Source of the DNA: Rhodococcus sp. NBC_00297
Lineage (GTDB): Bacteria; Actinomycetota; Actinomycetes; Mycobacteriales; Mycobacteriaceae
Length of the DNA stretch: 64,000 nt
Direction of reading: 5' to 3'
Assembly: GCF_036173065.1 (NCBI RefSeq)
Contig: NZ_CP108041.1
Coordinates: 3,041,001 to 3,105,000 of the forward strand
Positions 1-15,000 of this stretch are shown one piece after another. The notes under the pieces were generated by a model that did no database searches, was not told the DNA's origin, and worked only from the letters and a program-made list of their open reading frames with translations. Each line of letters begins with the position of its first letter. Position 1 is the first letter of the stretch. The translations under genes were made by a program, and so were the position numbers.

Positions 1-3000
1 CCCGGTCCCATCGACGGATCGCTGCTGTACGCCACGGATCTGTTCGACGAACCCACCGCACGCACCATCGCGGAACGCTACGTCGGCATCCTCGCCGCCG
101 TCGTGGCCGATTCCTCCACCGCCGTCGGCGATCTCCCGCTGACCACCTCCGGCGAGCAGACGCAGCTCGCCGCGCTGCGCGGCATCGACGCTCCGCTGCC
201 CGCCGAGACCCTCGTCGACGCGTTCCGCCGCGGCGCCGCACAGGATCCGACTCGGACCGCGCTCGTGTACGAGGGGACCTCTCTCACGTATGCCGAGTTC
301 TCCACGCGGGTGAACCGGTTGGCACGGCACCTCGTCGCACTGGGGGTCGGTCCCGACGCCCGCGTGGCCGTCGGCATGCGTCGCTCGCTCGAGATGATGA
401 TCGGCATCTACGCGGTGCTCGAGGCCGGTGGCGCCTACGTGCCGGTGGATCCGGACCACCCGCACGAGCGCACCGAGTACGTCCTGTCCAGCGCCGCACC
501 CGTCGTCGTCCTGACCACCACGCGCGATCACCGGGACCTGCCCGAGCACCACAACGTGATCGACGTCGACACGGTCGATCTCGCCGACGTGTGCGCGGAG
601 CCGCTGACGGACGCGGAGCGGACGGGCACGCTCGTGCCGTCCAACATCGCCTACATCATCTACACGTCGGGCTCGACCGGCCGCCCCAAGGGCGTGGCGG
701 TCTCGCACCGCTCCGTCCTGAACCAGATGCTCTGGATGCACGAGACGTACGACCTCACGGTCGGCGACACGATGCTGCAGAAGACGCCCGTCACCTTCGA
801 CGCGTCGGTGTGGGAGCTCTTCCTGCCGCTGCAGCTCGGCGCCACCCTCGTCGTCGCGCGTCCGGACGGCCACCTCGACGTGCAGTACCTGCTCGACCAG
901 GCGCGCTCGCACGGCATCGCGATCCTCGAGTTCGTGCCGTCCATGCTCGAGCTCTTCATGTCCGATGCCGGTCTGGCCCTGCCGGGATCGTTGCGCTACC
1001 TGTCCGTGGGCGGCGAGGCGTTGTCCGCCGATCTGGTGCGTCGGTTCGCGGCCTCGTCGGCCGCCGAGCTCGACAACACGTACGGCCCCACCGAGGCGAC
1101 GGTCACGTCCACGCTGCACCGGACCACCGACGCCGACGTCCGTACCGTGCCCATCGGTCGCCCGATCCGTAACACCGGTGCGCGCGTGCTGGACTCGCGT
1201 CTGCACGACGTTCCGGTCGGTGTCCCGGGAGAGCTCTATCTCACGGGCGCGCAGCTGGCTCGTGGGTACTTCGGTCGGCCCGACCTCACCGCCGATCGCT
1301 TCGTCGCCGATCCCCGCACGACCGGTGAGCGGATGTACCGGACCGGCGACCTCGTCTCGGTCACCGCGTCCGGTGAGCTGGAGTTCCTCGGCCGCACCGA
1401 CTTCCAGGTCAAGCTCCGTGGTCTGCGCATCGAGCTCGGCGAGATCGAGTCCGCTCTCACCGCGCACCCGGACGTGGCCCGCGCCGTGGCCATCGTGCAC
1501 TCCGACGAGCGCACCGGCGAAGCTCTGGTGGCGTACATCGTGCCGGAGGCCGGGCGCGCACCGGAACTGGCGAGTGTCCTCGACCTGGTCGCCGAGCGCG
1601 TCCCCGCGTACATGGTGCCGTCACACCTGACGGTGCTCGACGAGATCCCGCTCAGCCCCAGCGGCAAGCTCGACCGCCGCGCTCTGCCCGAGCCCGTGGA
1701 CGTGTCCGGACCGCGGGAGTACCGGGCTCCGGAGACGGTGTCCGAGAAGGTCGTCGCGGACGTCTTCTCCGCACTGCTCGACGCCCCGCGCGTCGGCATC
1801 GATGACTCGTTCTTCGAGCTCGGCGGCAACTCGCTGGTCGGCATGCGCGCCGTCGCGCGGGTCAACGAGGCGCTGTCCAGCTCCATCGGCGTCCGCGATC
1901 TGTTCGAGAAGCCCACGGTGGCCGCGCTCGCCGCCCGGATCGACGCCGCGGCACACACCGGCCGTACCCGGCCCGTGCTGGCGCCGAGGGAGCGCCCGGA
2001 GCGAATTCCGCTGTCGCTCGCGCAGTCCCGCATGTGGTTCGTCAACCAGTTCGACACCGAGTCGGCGGCCTACAACATCCCGCTCGTCATCACGCTGCGC
2101 GGTGCGCTCGACGTGGGCGTGCTGCGCGCGGCCGTCGGCGACGTGCTCGAGCGCCACGAGTCTCTGCGTACTCTCTACCCGCAGGTGGACGGCACGCCGT
2201 ACCAGGTGATCCTGCCCGCCGACCGGGTCGCCGGACAATTCGCCGTGACCGAGGTCGCCGCGGACGACGTGCAGGCGCGCGTCCTCGACATGGTGACCTC
2301 CGGTTTCGACGTCACCGCGGAGGTGCCGCTGCGCGGCGCACTGCTGCGGACGTCGGACACCGAGGCCGTGCTGGCGTTCGTCGTGCACCACGTCAGTGCC
2401 GACGGATTCTCGATGGGCCCGCTCGCCCGCGACGTCATGACCGCCTACGCGGCACGTCAGGCCGGCACGCCGGCGTGGTCCGAGAACGGCCCGCTGCGTC
2501 CGCTGACCGTGCAGTACGCCGACTTCTCCCTGTGGCAGCGCGAGATGCTGGGCTCCGAGTCCGACCCGGAATCGCTGGCGTCGCAGCAGGAGTCGTACTG
2601 GGTGACGCAGCTCGACGACCTGCCGGAGGTGCTCACGCTCCCGTCGGACCGCCCGCGTCCCGCGGTGTCCACCGGGGCCGGGTCCGCGGTCCACCACACG
2701 ATCGATGCCGAGATCCACACTCGCGCGGCAGACTTCGCACGCGCCCACGACGCGAGCCTCTTCATGGTCGTGCACAGTGCGCTCGCCGTCGTACTCGCCC
2801 GACTGTCGAACACCACCGACATCGCCGTCGGTGCCCCCATCGCCGGTCGCGGCGAAGAAGCGCTCGACGACCTCGTCGGCATGTTCGTCAACACCCTCGT
2901 GCTGCGCACGCAGGTCTCCCCGCACGCCACGTTCACCGAGCTGCTCGCCGAGACGAAGACCGTGGACCTCGGCGCCTTCGGCAACGCGGACATCCCCTTC

Positions 3001-6000
3001 GAGCGGCTCGTCGAGGTCCTCGCTCCGGAGCGCTCGACATCGCACAACCCGCTCTTCCAGGTGGCGCTGGCGTTCCAGAACCTAGAGCGCACGACGTTCG
3101 AGCTCGGTGGCCTCGAGGTCGCCCGGTACGACGCCGGCATTCACTCCGCGAAGTTCGACCTGTCCATCGAGATCACCGAGACGGTGGAGGACGGCGGGCA
3201 GGCCGGAGGCCGGTCGGGCGACGTACAGGCCGCGGGCATGACGATGGAGGTGACGTTCTCGACCGACCTGTTCGATGCGGAGACCGTCACGCTGTTCTGC
3301 GAGCGCTTCGAGCGCGTGCTGGCCGCGGCGATCGAGACGCCCGACCGCGCCGTCGGCGACATCCCACTGCTCGACTCCGAGGAGGCGGCGTCGTTGGCAC
3401 CCGTCACCGGGGACGACGCTGTGGCGGAGCGGACGCTCGGCGACCTCCTCGTCGATGCCGTCGAGAGCAACCCCGACGGCCCGGCACTGGTCTTCGACTC
3501 CGCGGTCCTGTTCGACGGGACGTCGGCGTCCTACCGCGAACTCGGCGAGTTCTCGGCTCGACTCGCCCGCGTGCTCATCGACCGGGGCATCGGAGCCGGA
3601 TCCGCCGTGGCGCTGTCCGTCCCGCGCTCCGCGGAGTCGGTCGCGTTGATGTGGGCGGTGACCCGTACGGGTGCGGCCTTCGTCCCGATCGACCCCAACT
3701 ACCCGGCCGATCGCATCGAGCACATGGTGATCGACTCGGGCGTCCGTGTCGGCCTGACGCTCGGCGTGCACCGGGCGTCCCTGCCCGACGAGATCGACTG
3801 GCTCGTCGTCGATTCCGACGAGATCCGGGCACAGGTCTCGGCCGCGTCGGCGGATCCGATCACCGACGCCGACCGCCGGACGGCCGTCACGCCGGCCGAC
3901 CGCGCGTACATCATCTACACCTCCGGCTCCACCGGTCTGCCCAAGGGCGTCTCGGTGTCCCATCGTGGTCTCAACCAGCTCGGGGTCTCCCAGCGCGAGC
4001 AGTACCGCGTCGAGAGCGACTCGCGCGTCATGCACTTCGCGTCGCCGAGCTTCGATGCCTCACTGCTCGAGCTGCTCCTCGCGGTTCCCGCTGCCGCCGC
4101 GATGGTCATCGTTCCCACCACCGTGTACGGCGGTGAGGAGCTGGCGCAGTTCCTGCGCCGTCACGCGGTGACGCACGCATTCATCACCCCGGCCGCGCTG
4201 GCCTCGGTGGACCACTCGGGTCTCGAAGCGTTGCAGACCATCTCGGTCGGCGGCGAGGCGTACTCGCAGGACCTGGTCACCAGGTTCGCGCCGGGTCGCC
4301 GCATGCTCAACGTGTACGGACCGACCGAGACCACGATCGTCTCGCACATCGGCAAGCCCATGGTGCCGGGTGGCCCCATGCCGTTCGGCGGCCCGATCCG
4401 CGGCGGCCGCGCCATGGTGCTCGACAGTCGACTGGGTCCCGTTCCCGTCGGTGTGCCGGGTGAGCTCTACACCGCGGGACCCGGTGTGGCGCAGCACTAC
4501 CACGAGCGCCGGGCACTCTCGTCCGAGCGCTTCGTCGCCGATCCGTACGGCGAACCCGGTGCTCGCATGTACCGCACGGGCGACGTCGTGCGCTGGTGGC
4601 GCCGCCCCGAGACGGGTGACCTCGAACTCGAGTACGTGGGTCGTGGCGACTCGCAGATCAAGATCCGCGGGTTCCGCATCGAGCCCGGCGAGATCGACGC
4701 CGTCGTGTCCTCGCACCCCGAGGTGCAGTTCGCGCTGACCACGCCGTTCACCACGGCAGCGGGGGCGAAGGTGCTGGTCACGTACGTCACGCTGACCGCG
4801 GGATCGTTGCTGCGCGAGTCGGACGTCACCGAGTGGGCAGCGGAATCACTTCCCGCGCACATGGTCCCGTTCGCCGTGGTCGTCATGGACGAGGTGCCGC
4901 TGGGTGCCACGGGCAAGGTCGACCGACGGGCTCTGCCGATGCCCGAGTTCGGTACCGACACAGACACGTACCGCGAACCCGCCACCGAGACCGAACGCGC
5001 GCTGGCAGCGGTCTTCGCCGACGTGCTCGGCGTCGATCGGGTCGGCGCGGACGACGACTTCTTCGCACTCGGCGGAGACAGCATCGTCTCCATTCAGCTT
5101 GTCTCCCGCGCCCGCGCGGCCGGGCTGTCGCTCAGCCCGCGTGACGTCTTCGAGCGCCGCACGGTGGCTGCCCTGGCGGCCGTCGTGTCGTCGGGGGAGA
5201 ACGCCGTCCGCATGCTGCCCGAGCTCGAGGGTGGCGGCGTCGGATCCCGTCCGCTGACCCCGGTGGAGCACTTCATGACCCGCCGCGGCGGTGCCTACGA
5301 GCGCTTCTCGCAGAGCGTCGTACTGGACCTGCCGACAGGTATCGACGAGGCCGGTATCACCGCGACACTGCAGGCCGTGCTGGACCGTCACGACATGTTC
5401 CGCGCGCGCCTCACCGGGTCGCTCGACGACGGCTTCGAGATCGTCACCGCGGCACCGGGTTCGGTGGACGCCGCGTCGCTGCTCACCCGAGTCGACGTCG
5501 ACGCCGACGTCACGGGCGACGACCTCGAGAAGGTGGCCCGCACGGCACTCGACTCGGCACTGGATCGCCTCTCGACGGCCGACGGTCGTCTCGTGCAGTT
5601 CGTCTGGCTGGACCGGGGGCCGTCGACCGGCGGCCACCTCGTCGTCGCCGGCCACCACCTCGCCGTCGACGGTGTCTCGTGGCGCATCATCGTGCCGGAC
5701 CTGGTCACCGCGTGGTTCGGCGTGTCCTCCGGGACCGAGCCGACTCTGCAACCGGTGGGCACGTCGATGCGTACCTGGGCGCACGCGCTCGTGGACCAGG
5801 CGCCGTCGCGTCGCTCGGAACTGCCATTCTGGAGTTCCGTCGTGCGGTCCGAGGACGTGTTGCTCGGCGACCGCGATCTCGACCCTGCCGTCGACGTGCA
5901 GGCCACGCTCGACAAGGTGCGCGTCACCGTCCCGGCGGACGTCACGACCGCCGTCGTCACCGCTCTGCCGCAGGTGTTCCGGGGCGGTGTGAACGACGGA

Positions 6001-9000
6001 CTGTTGTCCGCACTGGCTCTGGCCGTGGCGAAGTGGCGCCGTGAGCGCGGCACCGAGACGTCGTCGCTGCTGCTGCGCCTCGAGGGCCACGGCCGCGAGG
6101 AGGACGTGCTCGGTGACGCCGGACTCGCGGATCTGTCGCGGACCGTCGGCTGGTTCACGTCGATCTTCCCCGTGCTGCTCGACCTCACCGACGTCGACCT
6201 CGACGACGCGTTCGCCGGTGGCGCCGCGGCCGGCCGAGCTGTCAAGGCCGTCAAGGAACAGCTGCTCGCGGTGCCCGATCGCGGTATGGGCTACGGCATG
6301 CTGCGCTACCTCGACGAGACGGGACGCTCGGTTCTCGCGCGATCCGTCGGCCAGATCAGCTTCAACTACCTGGGCCGCCTGTCCGCGGGCGAGCTGCCCG
6401 AGGGTGCGGAGGGTCTGGGCTTCCTCCCGTCGTCCGACATAACCACCCTCGCGGACGTGCCTCTCGATGCCGACATGCCGGCGATCGCCGTGCTCGACAT
6501 CAACGCAGTCCTCGCGGACGAGCAGCTCGGTGCCACGTTCGCCTTCCCCCGCGGCATCCTGTCGTCGGAGGACGTGTCCGCGCTCGGCACCTACTGGGTC
6601 GAGGCACTCACGGCGCTCGCTCAGCACGTCGGGAGCGGCGATGTCGGCGGCCTCACGCCGTCGGACGTACCGCTGGTGCCGGTGTCGCAGAAGGACATCG
6701 AGGTCTTCGAGAACGAGATGTCCGATGCCGGGTCTCATCTCGAGGACGTCTGGTCCCTTGCTCCGCTGCAGGCGGGTCTGCTGTTCCACTCGTCGATGCA
6801 GCCGGCCGGCGCTCCCGACGTCTACGTCATGCAGGTCGTGATGGACCTGACCGGCGACGTCGACCGGGACCGGTTCGTCGCCGCGGCCGGTGCGCTGCTC
6901 GCGCGCTACGACGGGCTGCGGACCTCGTTCCGCACCACCGCGGACGGTCGTGCGGTGCAACTGGTTCCGAGTTCCGCCGAGGTTCCGTGGGTCGACGTCG
7001 ACCTGCGCGGCCACGACGACATCGAGGGCGACCTGCGCGTCGAGCTCGAGACCGAGCGGGACCGCCGGTTCGCGATGGACAGCGCGCCGCTGGTGCGCTT
7101 CCGGATGATCCGCACCGCCGACGACGCGGTCACGCTGTCGTTCATGGCGCACCACATCGTCATCGACGGATGGTCGATGCCGCTGGTGCTCAAGGATCTC
7201 CTCACGCTGTACGCGCTGCGCGGAGATGTGTCGCTGCTTCCCGAGGTCCGGTCCTACCGTTCCTTCCTCGAGTGGCTGTCGGTCCGCGACCGCGCCGTCT
7301 CGGTCAAGGCGTGGACCACCGCCTTCGCCGGCGCGGAAGAGCCGACGCTGTTGTCGGGAATCACCGATACGTCCGGGGTCTCGACCGACACGGGTCGGGT
7401 CGAGGTCGTCATGGACGAGAAGGTCACGTCCGAGCTGACCGATCTGGGGTCGCGTCTCGGTGTCACGCTCAGCACGATCGTGCAGGCGGCGTGGGGCCTC
7501 GTGCTCGCGCGCCAGCTGGGCCGCGACGACGTCGCGTTCGGTGGAACGGTCTCCGGTCGCCCCGCCGACCTCGAGGGCGTCGAGACCATGGTCGGCCTGT
7601 TCATCAACACGCTGCCCGTCCGCGTGCGCATCGACGAGTCCGACAGCATCGAGTCCTTCCTGCTCCGGTTGCAGGAGGAGCAGACGGCGTTGCTCGACCA
7701 CCACTACCTGGGGCTGGCGGACATCACCACCGCTGTCGGCCCGGGCGCGGTGTTCGACTCGATCACCGTTCTCGAGTCCTACCCGGTGGACGAGGAGGGC
7801 CTGAAGGCCGCCGCGTCCATCGACGGCATGGCCGTCACCGGCGCTCAGGTGCTCGACGCGACGCACTACCCGATCAACGTGGTCACGTTCGCGGACACGC
7901 AGATCCGCATGACGCTGCGCTACCTGCGCGACCTGTTCTCCGACGAGTACGTGTCCGCACTGGGCAGTCGCCTGCAGGCCGTGTTCGCGGCGCTCGCCAC
8001 GTCACCGGGTGCACCCGTCGGCCGCATCGAGACGCTGCTCGCCGACGAGCGCACCGACCTGCTGTCGCGCCGCGGATCCGCCGACGTCGACGAGCGCACG
8101 CTCGTCCGGATCCTCGAGGACGCCGCGGATCACGCTCCCAGCAGACTCGCCGTCCGCCAGGGATCGGTGCAGTGGACGTACGAGGAGCTCGACGCTCGTG
8201 CCACGCGCCTCGCGCGCGTCCTCGTCGACGCGGGTGTCGGACCGGACGTCGTGGTGGCCGTGGCGGTTCCGCGGTCGCCCGAGTTCGTGCTCTGCGTCTG
8301 GGCGGTCGCCAAGGCGGGCGGTTACGTGGTGCCCGTCGACCCGGCACACCCTGCCGAGCGCATCGACTACATGGTGCACGACTCGACGGCGGCGCTCGGC
8401 ATCACGACGGTCGCCGATCGCCCCGCCGACGTCGACGGGCTGCGGTGGCTCGTCCTCGACGACGAACAGTTCGCGGCCGACGTCGACTCCCGCTCGCCCG
8501 AGCGCCTCACCGACGGTGAGCGTCTCGGCACCGTACGCATGAGCAACGCGGCGTACATGATCTACACGTCCGGATCGACCGGTCGCCCCAAGGGTGTCGT
8601 CGTCCCGCACACCGGTCTCGCCAATCTGGTGGCCGCACAGACGGACTCGCTGGGTATCGACCACGCGTCGATCGTCCTGGCCGTGGCGTCGACGAGCTTC
8701 GACGCGTCGATCTTCGAGATCCTGCTGGCCGCCGGCAATGCCGTGCCGCTGGCACCGGCGCCCGCCGGGTTCTACGGCGGACCCGATCTGGCGCGCTTCG
8801 TCACCGACGAGGGTGTCACCCACATGGTGATCACGCCGTCCGCGCTGGCGACCGTCGAGCCGGACGCGGTGCCGTCCGTGCGCGCCGTCATGCCCGTCGG
8901 CGAAGCTCTTCCGCCGGATCTGATGGCGGCGTGGGCGACGTCCGGCCGCACCGTCGTCAACGGGTACGGACCCGCCGAGACGACGATCATGATCAACGCG

Positions 9001-12000
9001 TCGGTGCCCCTCTCTGCAGGCGATCCGATCACGGTGGGCGGTCCCAGCAAGGGCACTCGCGAGTACGTGCTGGACGGCCGACTGCGGCCCGTGCCCGTCG
9101 GCGTTCCCGGTGAGCTCTACGCCGGAGGACCGGGTGTCGCGCGCGGCTATTTCGGCCGCCCGACGCTCACCTCCGAGCGCTTCGTCGCCGATCCGTACGG
9201 TCCCGCGGGGAGCCGTCTGTACCGCACCGGCGACGTGGTCCGCTGGACCGAGGCCGGCACCGTCGAGTACATCGGCCGCAGCGACTTCCAGGTCAAGATC
9301 CGGGGCCAGCGCATCGAGCTCGGCGAGATCGACGCCGCGCTTGCGGCGCACCCGGACGTGGACTTCGCCGTGACGGTCGGCCACCGATCCGTCGGTGGCG
9401 TCACCGATCTCGTGTCCTACGTCCTGCCGGCGGCATCCCTGCTCGAGGCGGGCGCGACCCTGGACGTCGCGGCCGTGCACGCCTCCGTCAAGGAGAGCCT
9501 GCCCGCGCACATGGTGCCCGCGGTGATCATGCCGCTCACCTCCGTGCCGCTGAACCCGGTCGGCAAGCTCGACCGCGCCGCGTTGCCGGAGCCCACCCTG
9601 GTGCGGCAGCAGGCCGAGTACCGCGCCCCGGAGACGCCCGAGGACCAGGCCGTCGCCGAGGTGTTCGCCGATCTTCTCGGCGTGGAGCGTGTCGGTGTCG
9701 ACGACAGCTTCTTCGATCTCGGCGGCAACTCGCTCGTGGCCACCCAGGCCGTCGCGCGTATCAACGCGGCACTGGACACCCACATCGGCGTGCGCGACAT
9801 CTTCGACGCGTCGACCGTGGGCGAACTCGCGGCGCGCGCACTCTCGGGTGGAGTCGGTCGTCGCCCCGCGCTCGTCGCGGGCGAGCGGCCCGATCCGGTG
9901 CCGCTGTCGCTCGCACAGCGCCGCATGTGGTTCCTCAACCAGTTCGACACCAGCTCGCCCGCGTACAACATCCCGCTGGCGGTGCGCCTCACCGGCACGC
10001 TCGACGTCGCCGCGCTGGAGGAGGCCGTCCGCTACGTCCTCGCCCGGCACGAGACGCTGCGCACGGTGTACCCCGGGTCGGAAGAAGGTCCCTACCAGGT
10101 CATCCTGGGTGTGGACGACGTTCCCCTCGACCTGGCGCCACGTCCGGTCGAGACCGCCGGTGTGCCCGGCGCGTTGTTCGAGTTCATCGCGTCCGGGTTC
10201 GACGTCACGGCCGCCGTGCCCGTGCGCGGTCTGCTGCTCGAGGTCGTCGACCCGGCCGGCGACGCGGCGGAGTACGTGCTGTCCATCGTCGTGCACCACA
10301 TCTCCGCTGACGGATTCTCGCTCGGCCCGCTGGCACGTGACGTCATGGTCGCCTACTCGGCGCGCGTCGCCGGAGCGATCCCGGAGTGGGCACCCCTGCC
10401 CGTGCAGTACGCCGACTACGCGCTGTGGCAGCGCGAGGTGCTGGGATCGGAGAGCGACCCGGAGTCGTTGACCGCCCAGCAGATCGCGTACTGGAAGCAG
10501 CAGCTCGCCGGTCTGGACGATCCGATCGAGCTGCCGACCGACAGGCCGCGCCCGGCGGTCCAGTCCATGCTCGGCCACTCGGTGCAGTTCGCGCTGACAC
10601 CCGAGCAGACGGCCGGACTGCGCGCCGTCGCCGCGTCGCGTCAGGGCACGCTGTTCATGGCCGTGCACGCGGCGTGGTCCGTGCTGCTCGGCGCCCTGTC
10701 GGGCTCGCGCGACATCGCCGTCGGAACCCCGATCGCCGGACGTGGCGAGCGCGAACTCGACGACATGGTCGGCATGTTCGTCAACACGCTGGCACTGCGT
10801 CTCGACGTCGATCCGGATGCGTCGTTCGCCGATCTGGTCGCGGCCGCCCGCGCGGCCGACCTGGCCGCGTTCGGTCACGCCGACGTGCCGTTCGAGCAGC
10901 TCGTCGAGGCCGTCGACCCGCGTCGGTCGACCGCGTACCACCCGATCTTCCAGGTGGGCTTCTCGTTCCAGAACCTCGCGCCGGTGACGTTCGAGCTCCC
11001 CGACCTCACCGTCGGGGACGTCGGGCTCGAGGCCGCGGTCTCGCAGTTCGATCTGCACCTCATCGTCAGTGAGGGAGCCGAGGACGGCTCGCTGCAGTCG
11101 GTGCTCACCTTCGCCGAGGCGCTGTTCGACCGTGCCACGGCCGAGTCGTTCACCGAGCGCTTCTCCCGCGTGGTCGACGCGCTGATCGCCCGTCCGGACG
11201 CACCGGTGCACACCGCGGACGTCCTGAGCGCGGACGAGCGTCGGTCGATCCTGGTGGACACCAACGACACTCGTGTCGCGGGTGCGCCCACCTCGGTCGC
11301 ACGGATGTTCGCCGACCGGGTCGCCGAGCGTCCCGACGTCGCGGCCCTGACCGAGGGTGACGTCTCACTCACGTACGGCGAGTTCGGCTCTCGCGTCGCA
11401 CGGCTGGCGCGCAGGTTGCTCGCCGACGGCGTGCGGACCGGTGATCTCGTCGCCGTGGCGATGCCGCGGTCGACCGAGTCGATGGTCGCGATGTACGCGG
11501 TGGTCCAGGCCGGTGCGGCCTACCTGCCGATCGACCTCGACCACCCGGCCGAGCGGACGGAGTACGTGCTGGGTGATGCCCGGCCGTCGCTGATCCTGCT
11601 GGGCGGTCGAGCTCTGTCGGCGCCCTCGGACGTCCCGACGATCGACGTGCTCACGGCGGAGCTCTCGGACTTCTCCGACGCTCCCGTCACCGACGACGAG
11701 CGCAGCCGCCCGCTGTCGGCCGAGGACCCCGTGTACGTCATCTACACCTCGGGGTCGACCGGACGTCCCAAGGGCGTCGCGCTGCCGCATCGCGCTGTGG
11801 CGAACCAGCTCTGGTGGATCCAGAACGAGTTCGAACTCACGGCGGACGACGCGATGGTGCAGAAGACACCGTCCACGTTCGACCTGTCGGTGTGGGAGCT
11901 GTGGTGGCCGCTGACCGCGGGCGCCCGGTTGGTGATCGGTTCGCCCGAGGCGAACCGGGACCCCGCCGAACTCGCGCGACTGATGCGCGAGCAGAACGTC

Positions 12001-15000
12001 ACCGTCGCCGACTTCGTGCCGTCGCTCCTCGGTGCGTTCGCCTCGGTGGCGACGGCCGAGGACGTCGCGTCACTGCGAGCGGTCCTGTGCATCGGCGAGG
12101 CGCTGCCGCGCGATGTGGTCACCGCGTTCGGCCGACTGTCCGACGCTCCGGTGGTGAACCTCTACGGACCGACGGAGGCTGCGGTCTCGGTCACCGTGCA
12201 CCACATCGCGTCCGACGAGACGGGTCCGGTGTCCATCGGTGGACCCGAGGCGAACGTGCAGGTCTACGTTCTCGATTCGCGACTGCGGCCGGTACCCGTC
12301 GGTGTCGCGGGTGAGCTCTACCTCGCGGGCGATCAGCTGGCGCTCGGCTACTTCGGCAACACCACCCTGACGGCGGAGCGCTTCGTCGCCGATCCGTTCG
12401 GGTCCGGCAGGCTCTACCGCACCGGTGACGCGGTCCGCTGGGTCACCCGCGGAGACGCGCGGGTGCTCGAGTTCGTCGCCCGCACCGACGACCAGGTCAA
12501 GGTGCGCGGTTTCCGTATCGAACTCGGCGAGGTCGAGGCCGCGCTGACCACCGCCGACGGTGTCGCCGCATCGGCCGCCACCGTCGCCCATACCGCCGGC
12601 GGCGAGCTGCTGGTGGGCTACGTGGTGCCCGAGAAGGACGTCACCCTCGACGTCGACGCGGTGCGGTCCGCTGCGGCCGAAGCGGTTCCGGGCTACATGG
12701 TTCCCGCGCGCATCGTGGTGATCGAGGAGTTGCCGCTGAGCGTCAACGGCAAGCTCGACCGTCGCCGATTGCCGTCGATCGATCTGGACGTGGCGCGGGA
12801 GTACCGCGCGCCGTCCACCCCGGTCGAGGAGATCGTCGCGGCCGCGTACGCCGCGGTGCTCGGTGTCGAGCGAGTCGGCATGGACGACAACTTCTTCGAG
12901 CTCGGTGGCAACTCGCTGTCGGCGACGCAGGTGGTGGCGCGGGTCAACGCCCGGCTGAACACCCGCATCGGCATCCGTGAGATGTTCGAGTCGGCCGACG
13001 TCGCGACGTTCGCGGCGCGCGCCGAGTCGGCGTCGACGTCGGACACCCGTGCACCGCTGGTGCCCGTCGAACGTCCTGCTCACGTGCCACTCTCGCTCGC
13101 GCAGTCGCGCATGTGGTTCCTCAACCAGTTCGACACGTCGTCGCCCGCCTACAACGTGCCGCTGGCCATCCGCCTCGAGGGTCGCCTGGATCTCGACGCA
13201 CTGACGCTCGCCGTCCGGGACGTCCTCGACCGCCACGAGTCGCTGCGCACGGTCTACCCGCAGACTCCGGACGGCCCGACCCAGGTGGTTCTCCCCACTC
13301 GCGACGTGCCGCTCGACCTCGCGGTCGAGGACGTCACCGAGGAGAACATCGCCGCACGGCTGTTCACCTTCGTCTCCGGCGGCTTCGACGTCACCGCGGA
13401 GGTGCCCGTCCGCGGACTCCTGCTGCAGGTGACGGACGCGGCGGGAGACGCCCCCGCGCACGTGCTCGGCATCGTGATCCACCACGTGTCGTCGGACGGC
13501 TTCTCGCAGGGCCCGTTGGCCCGTGACGTCATGGTGGCCTACACCGCCCGCGTCCGCGGCGAGGCTCCCGGCTGGACGCCGCTCCCGGTGCAGTACGCCG
13601 ACTTCGCGCTGTGGCAGCGGACCGTCCTGGGATCGCTGGACGACGACACCTCCGTCGTCTCGCGGCAGGTCGCGTACTGGCGGACCCGTCTCGCCGGCCT
13701 CGGCGACGCGCTGCCGCTGCCCACCGACCGCCCCCGCCCCGCGGTGCAGTCGTTGCAGGGCAAGTCGATCCGCTTCGAGATCTCCGCGGACACCACCGCC
13801 GCGCTCACCCGCATCGCGCAGGAGCGCCGCGCGACGCTGTTCATGGCGATGCACGCCGCCTGGTCCGTCACCCTGTCCGCACTCAGCGGCAGTCGCGACA
13901 TCGCCGTCGGCACCCCGATCGCCGGTCGCGGCGAGCCGGAGCTCGACGACATGGTCGGCATGTTCGTGAACACGCTGGCACTCCGCGTCGACGTGGACCC
14001 GGACCTCACGTTCGGCGCCCTCGTGGACGCGGTTCGCGAGTCCGATCTCGCGGCCTTCGGCAACGCCGACGTGCCCTTCGAGCAGCTGGTCGAGGCACTG
14101 AACCCCGTGCGCTCCACGGCGTACCACCCGTTGTTCCAGGTGGGCTTCTCGTTCCAGAACCTCTCGCCCGTCCGGTTCGAACTGCCCGACCTCACGGTCT
14201 CCGACGCGGGCTTCGACTTCGACGTGTCGCAGTTCGACCTGCACCTCATCGTCAGCGAGGACGCCGCCGCAGGACAGATCGCGATGCTCACCTTCGCCAC
14301 GTCGCTCTTCGACGAGTCCACGGCACAGGTCTTCGTCGACCGCTTTCTGCGCGTGCTCGACGCCGTCACCGCACGGCCCGAGGACCGCATCGCCGCCGTG
14401 GACGTCCTGTCGCCCGAGGAGCGCCGCGACATCCTTCTCACGCGAAACGACACCGCGGTGGCCGGCGTGCCCGAGCTCCTCACGGACATGTTCGCCGCGC
14501 GCGTCGCGGCGGCGCCCGACACCACGGCCCTGACGTATCTGGACGACTCGATCACCTACGGTGAGTTCTCCGAGAGGGTGTCCCGTCTCGCCCGGTTCCT
14601 CATCGGTGAGGGCGTGCGGACCGGTGACCTCGTCGCCGTCGCGATCCCGCGCTCGATCGACGCGATGGTCGCGATGTACGGCGTCGTCGCGGCGGGTGCC
14701 GGCTATCTGCCGATCGACCTCGACCACCCTGCCGAACGCACCGAATACGTCCTCGACAGCGCGTCCCCGTCGGTCGTCGTCATCGCGGGCACCCCGCTGT
14801 CCGTCGAGACCACGATCCCGACGGTGGATCTGGCGACCGTCGACGTGTCTCTCTTCGACGGCTCGCCCATCACCGACATCGATCGCAGTCGGCCCCTGTT
14901 GCCGCAGGACCGCGCCTACGTCATCTACACGTCGGGATCGACAGGTCGTCCCAAGGGCGTGGCCCTTCCGCATCGCGCCGTCGCCAATCAGATGACGTGG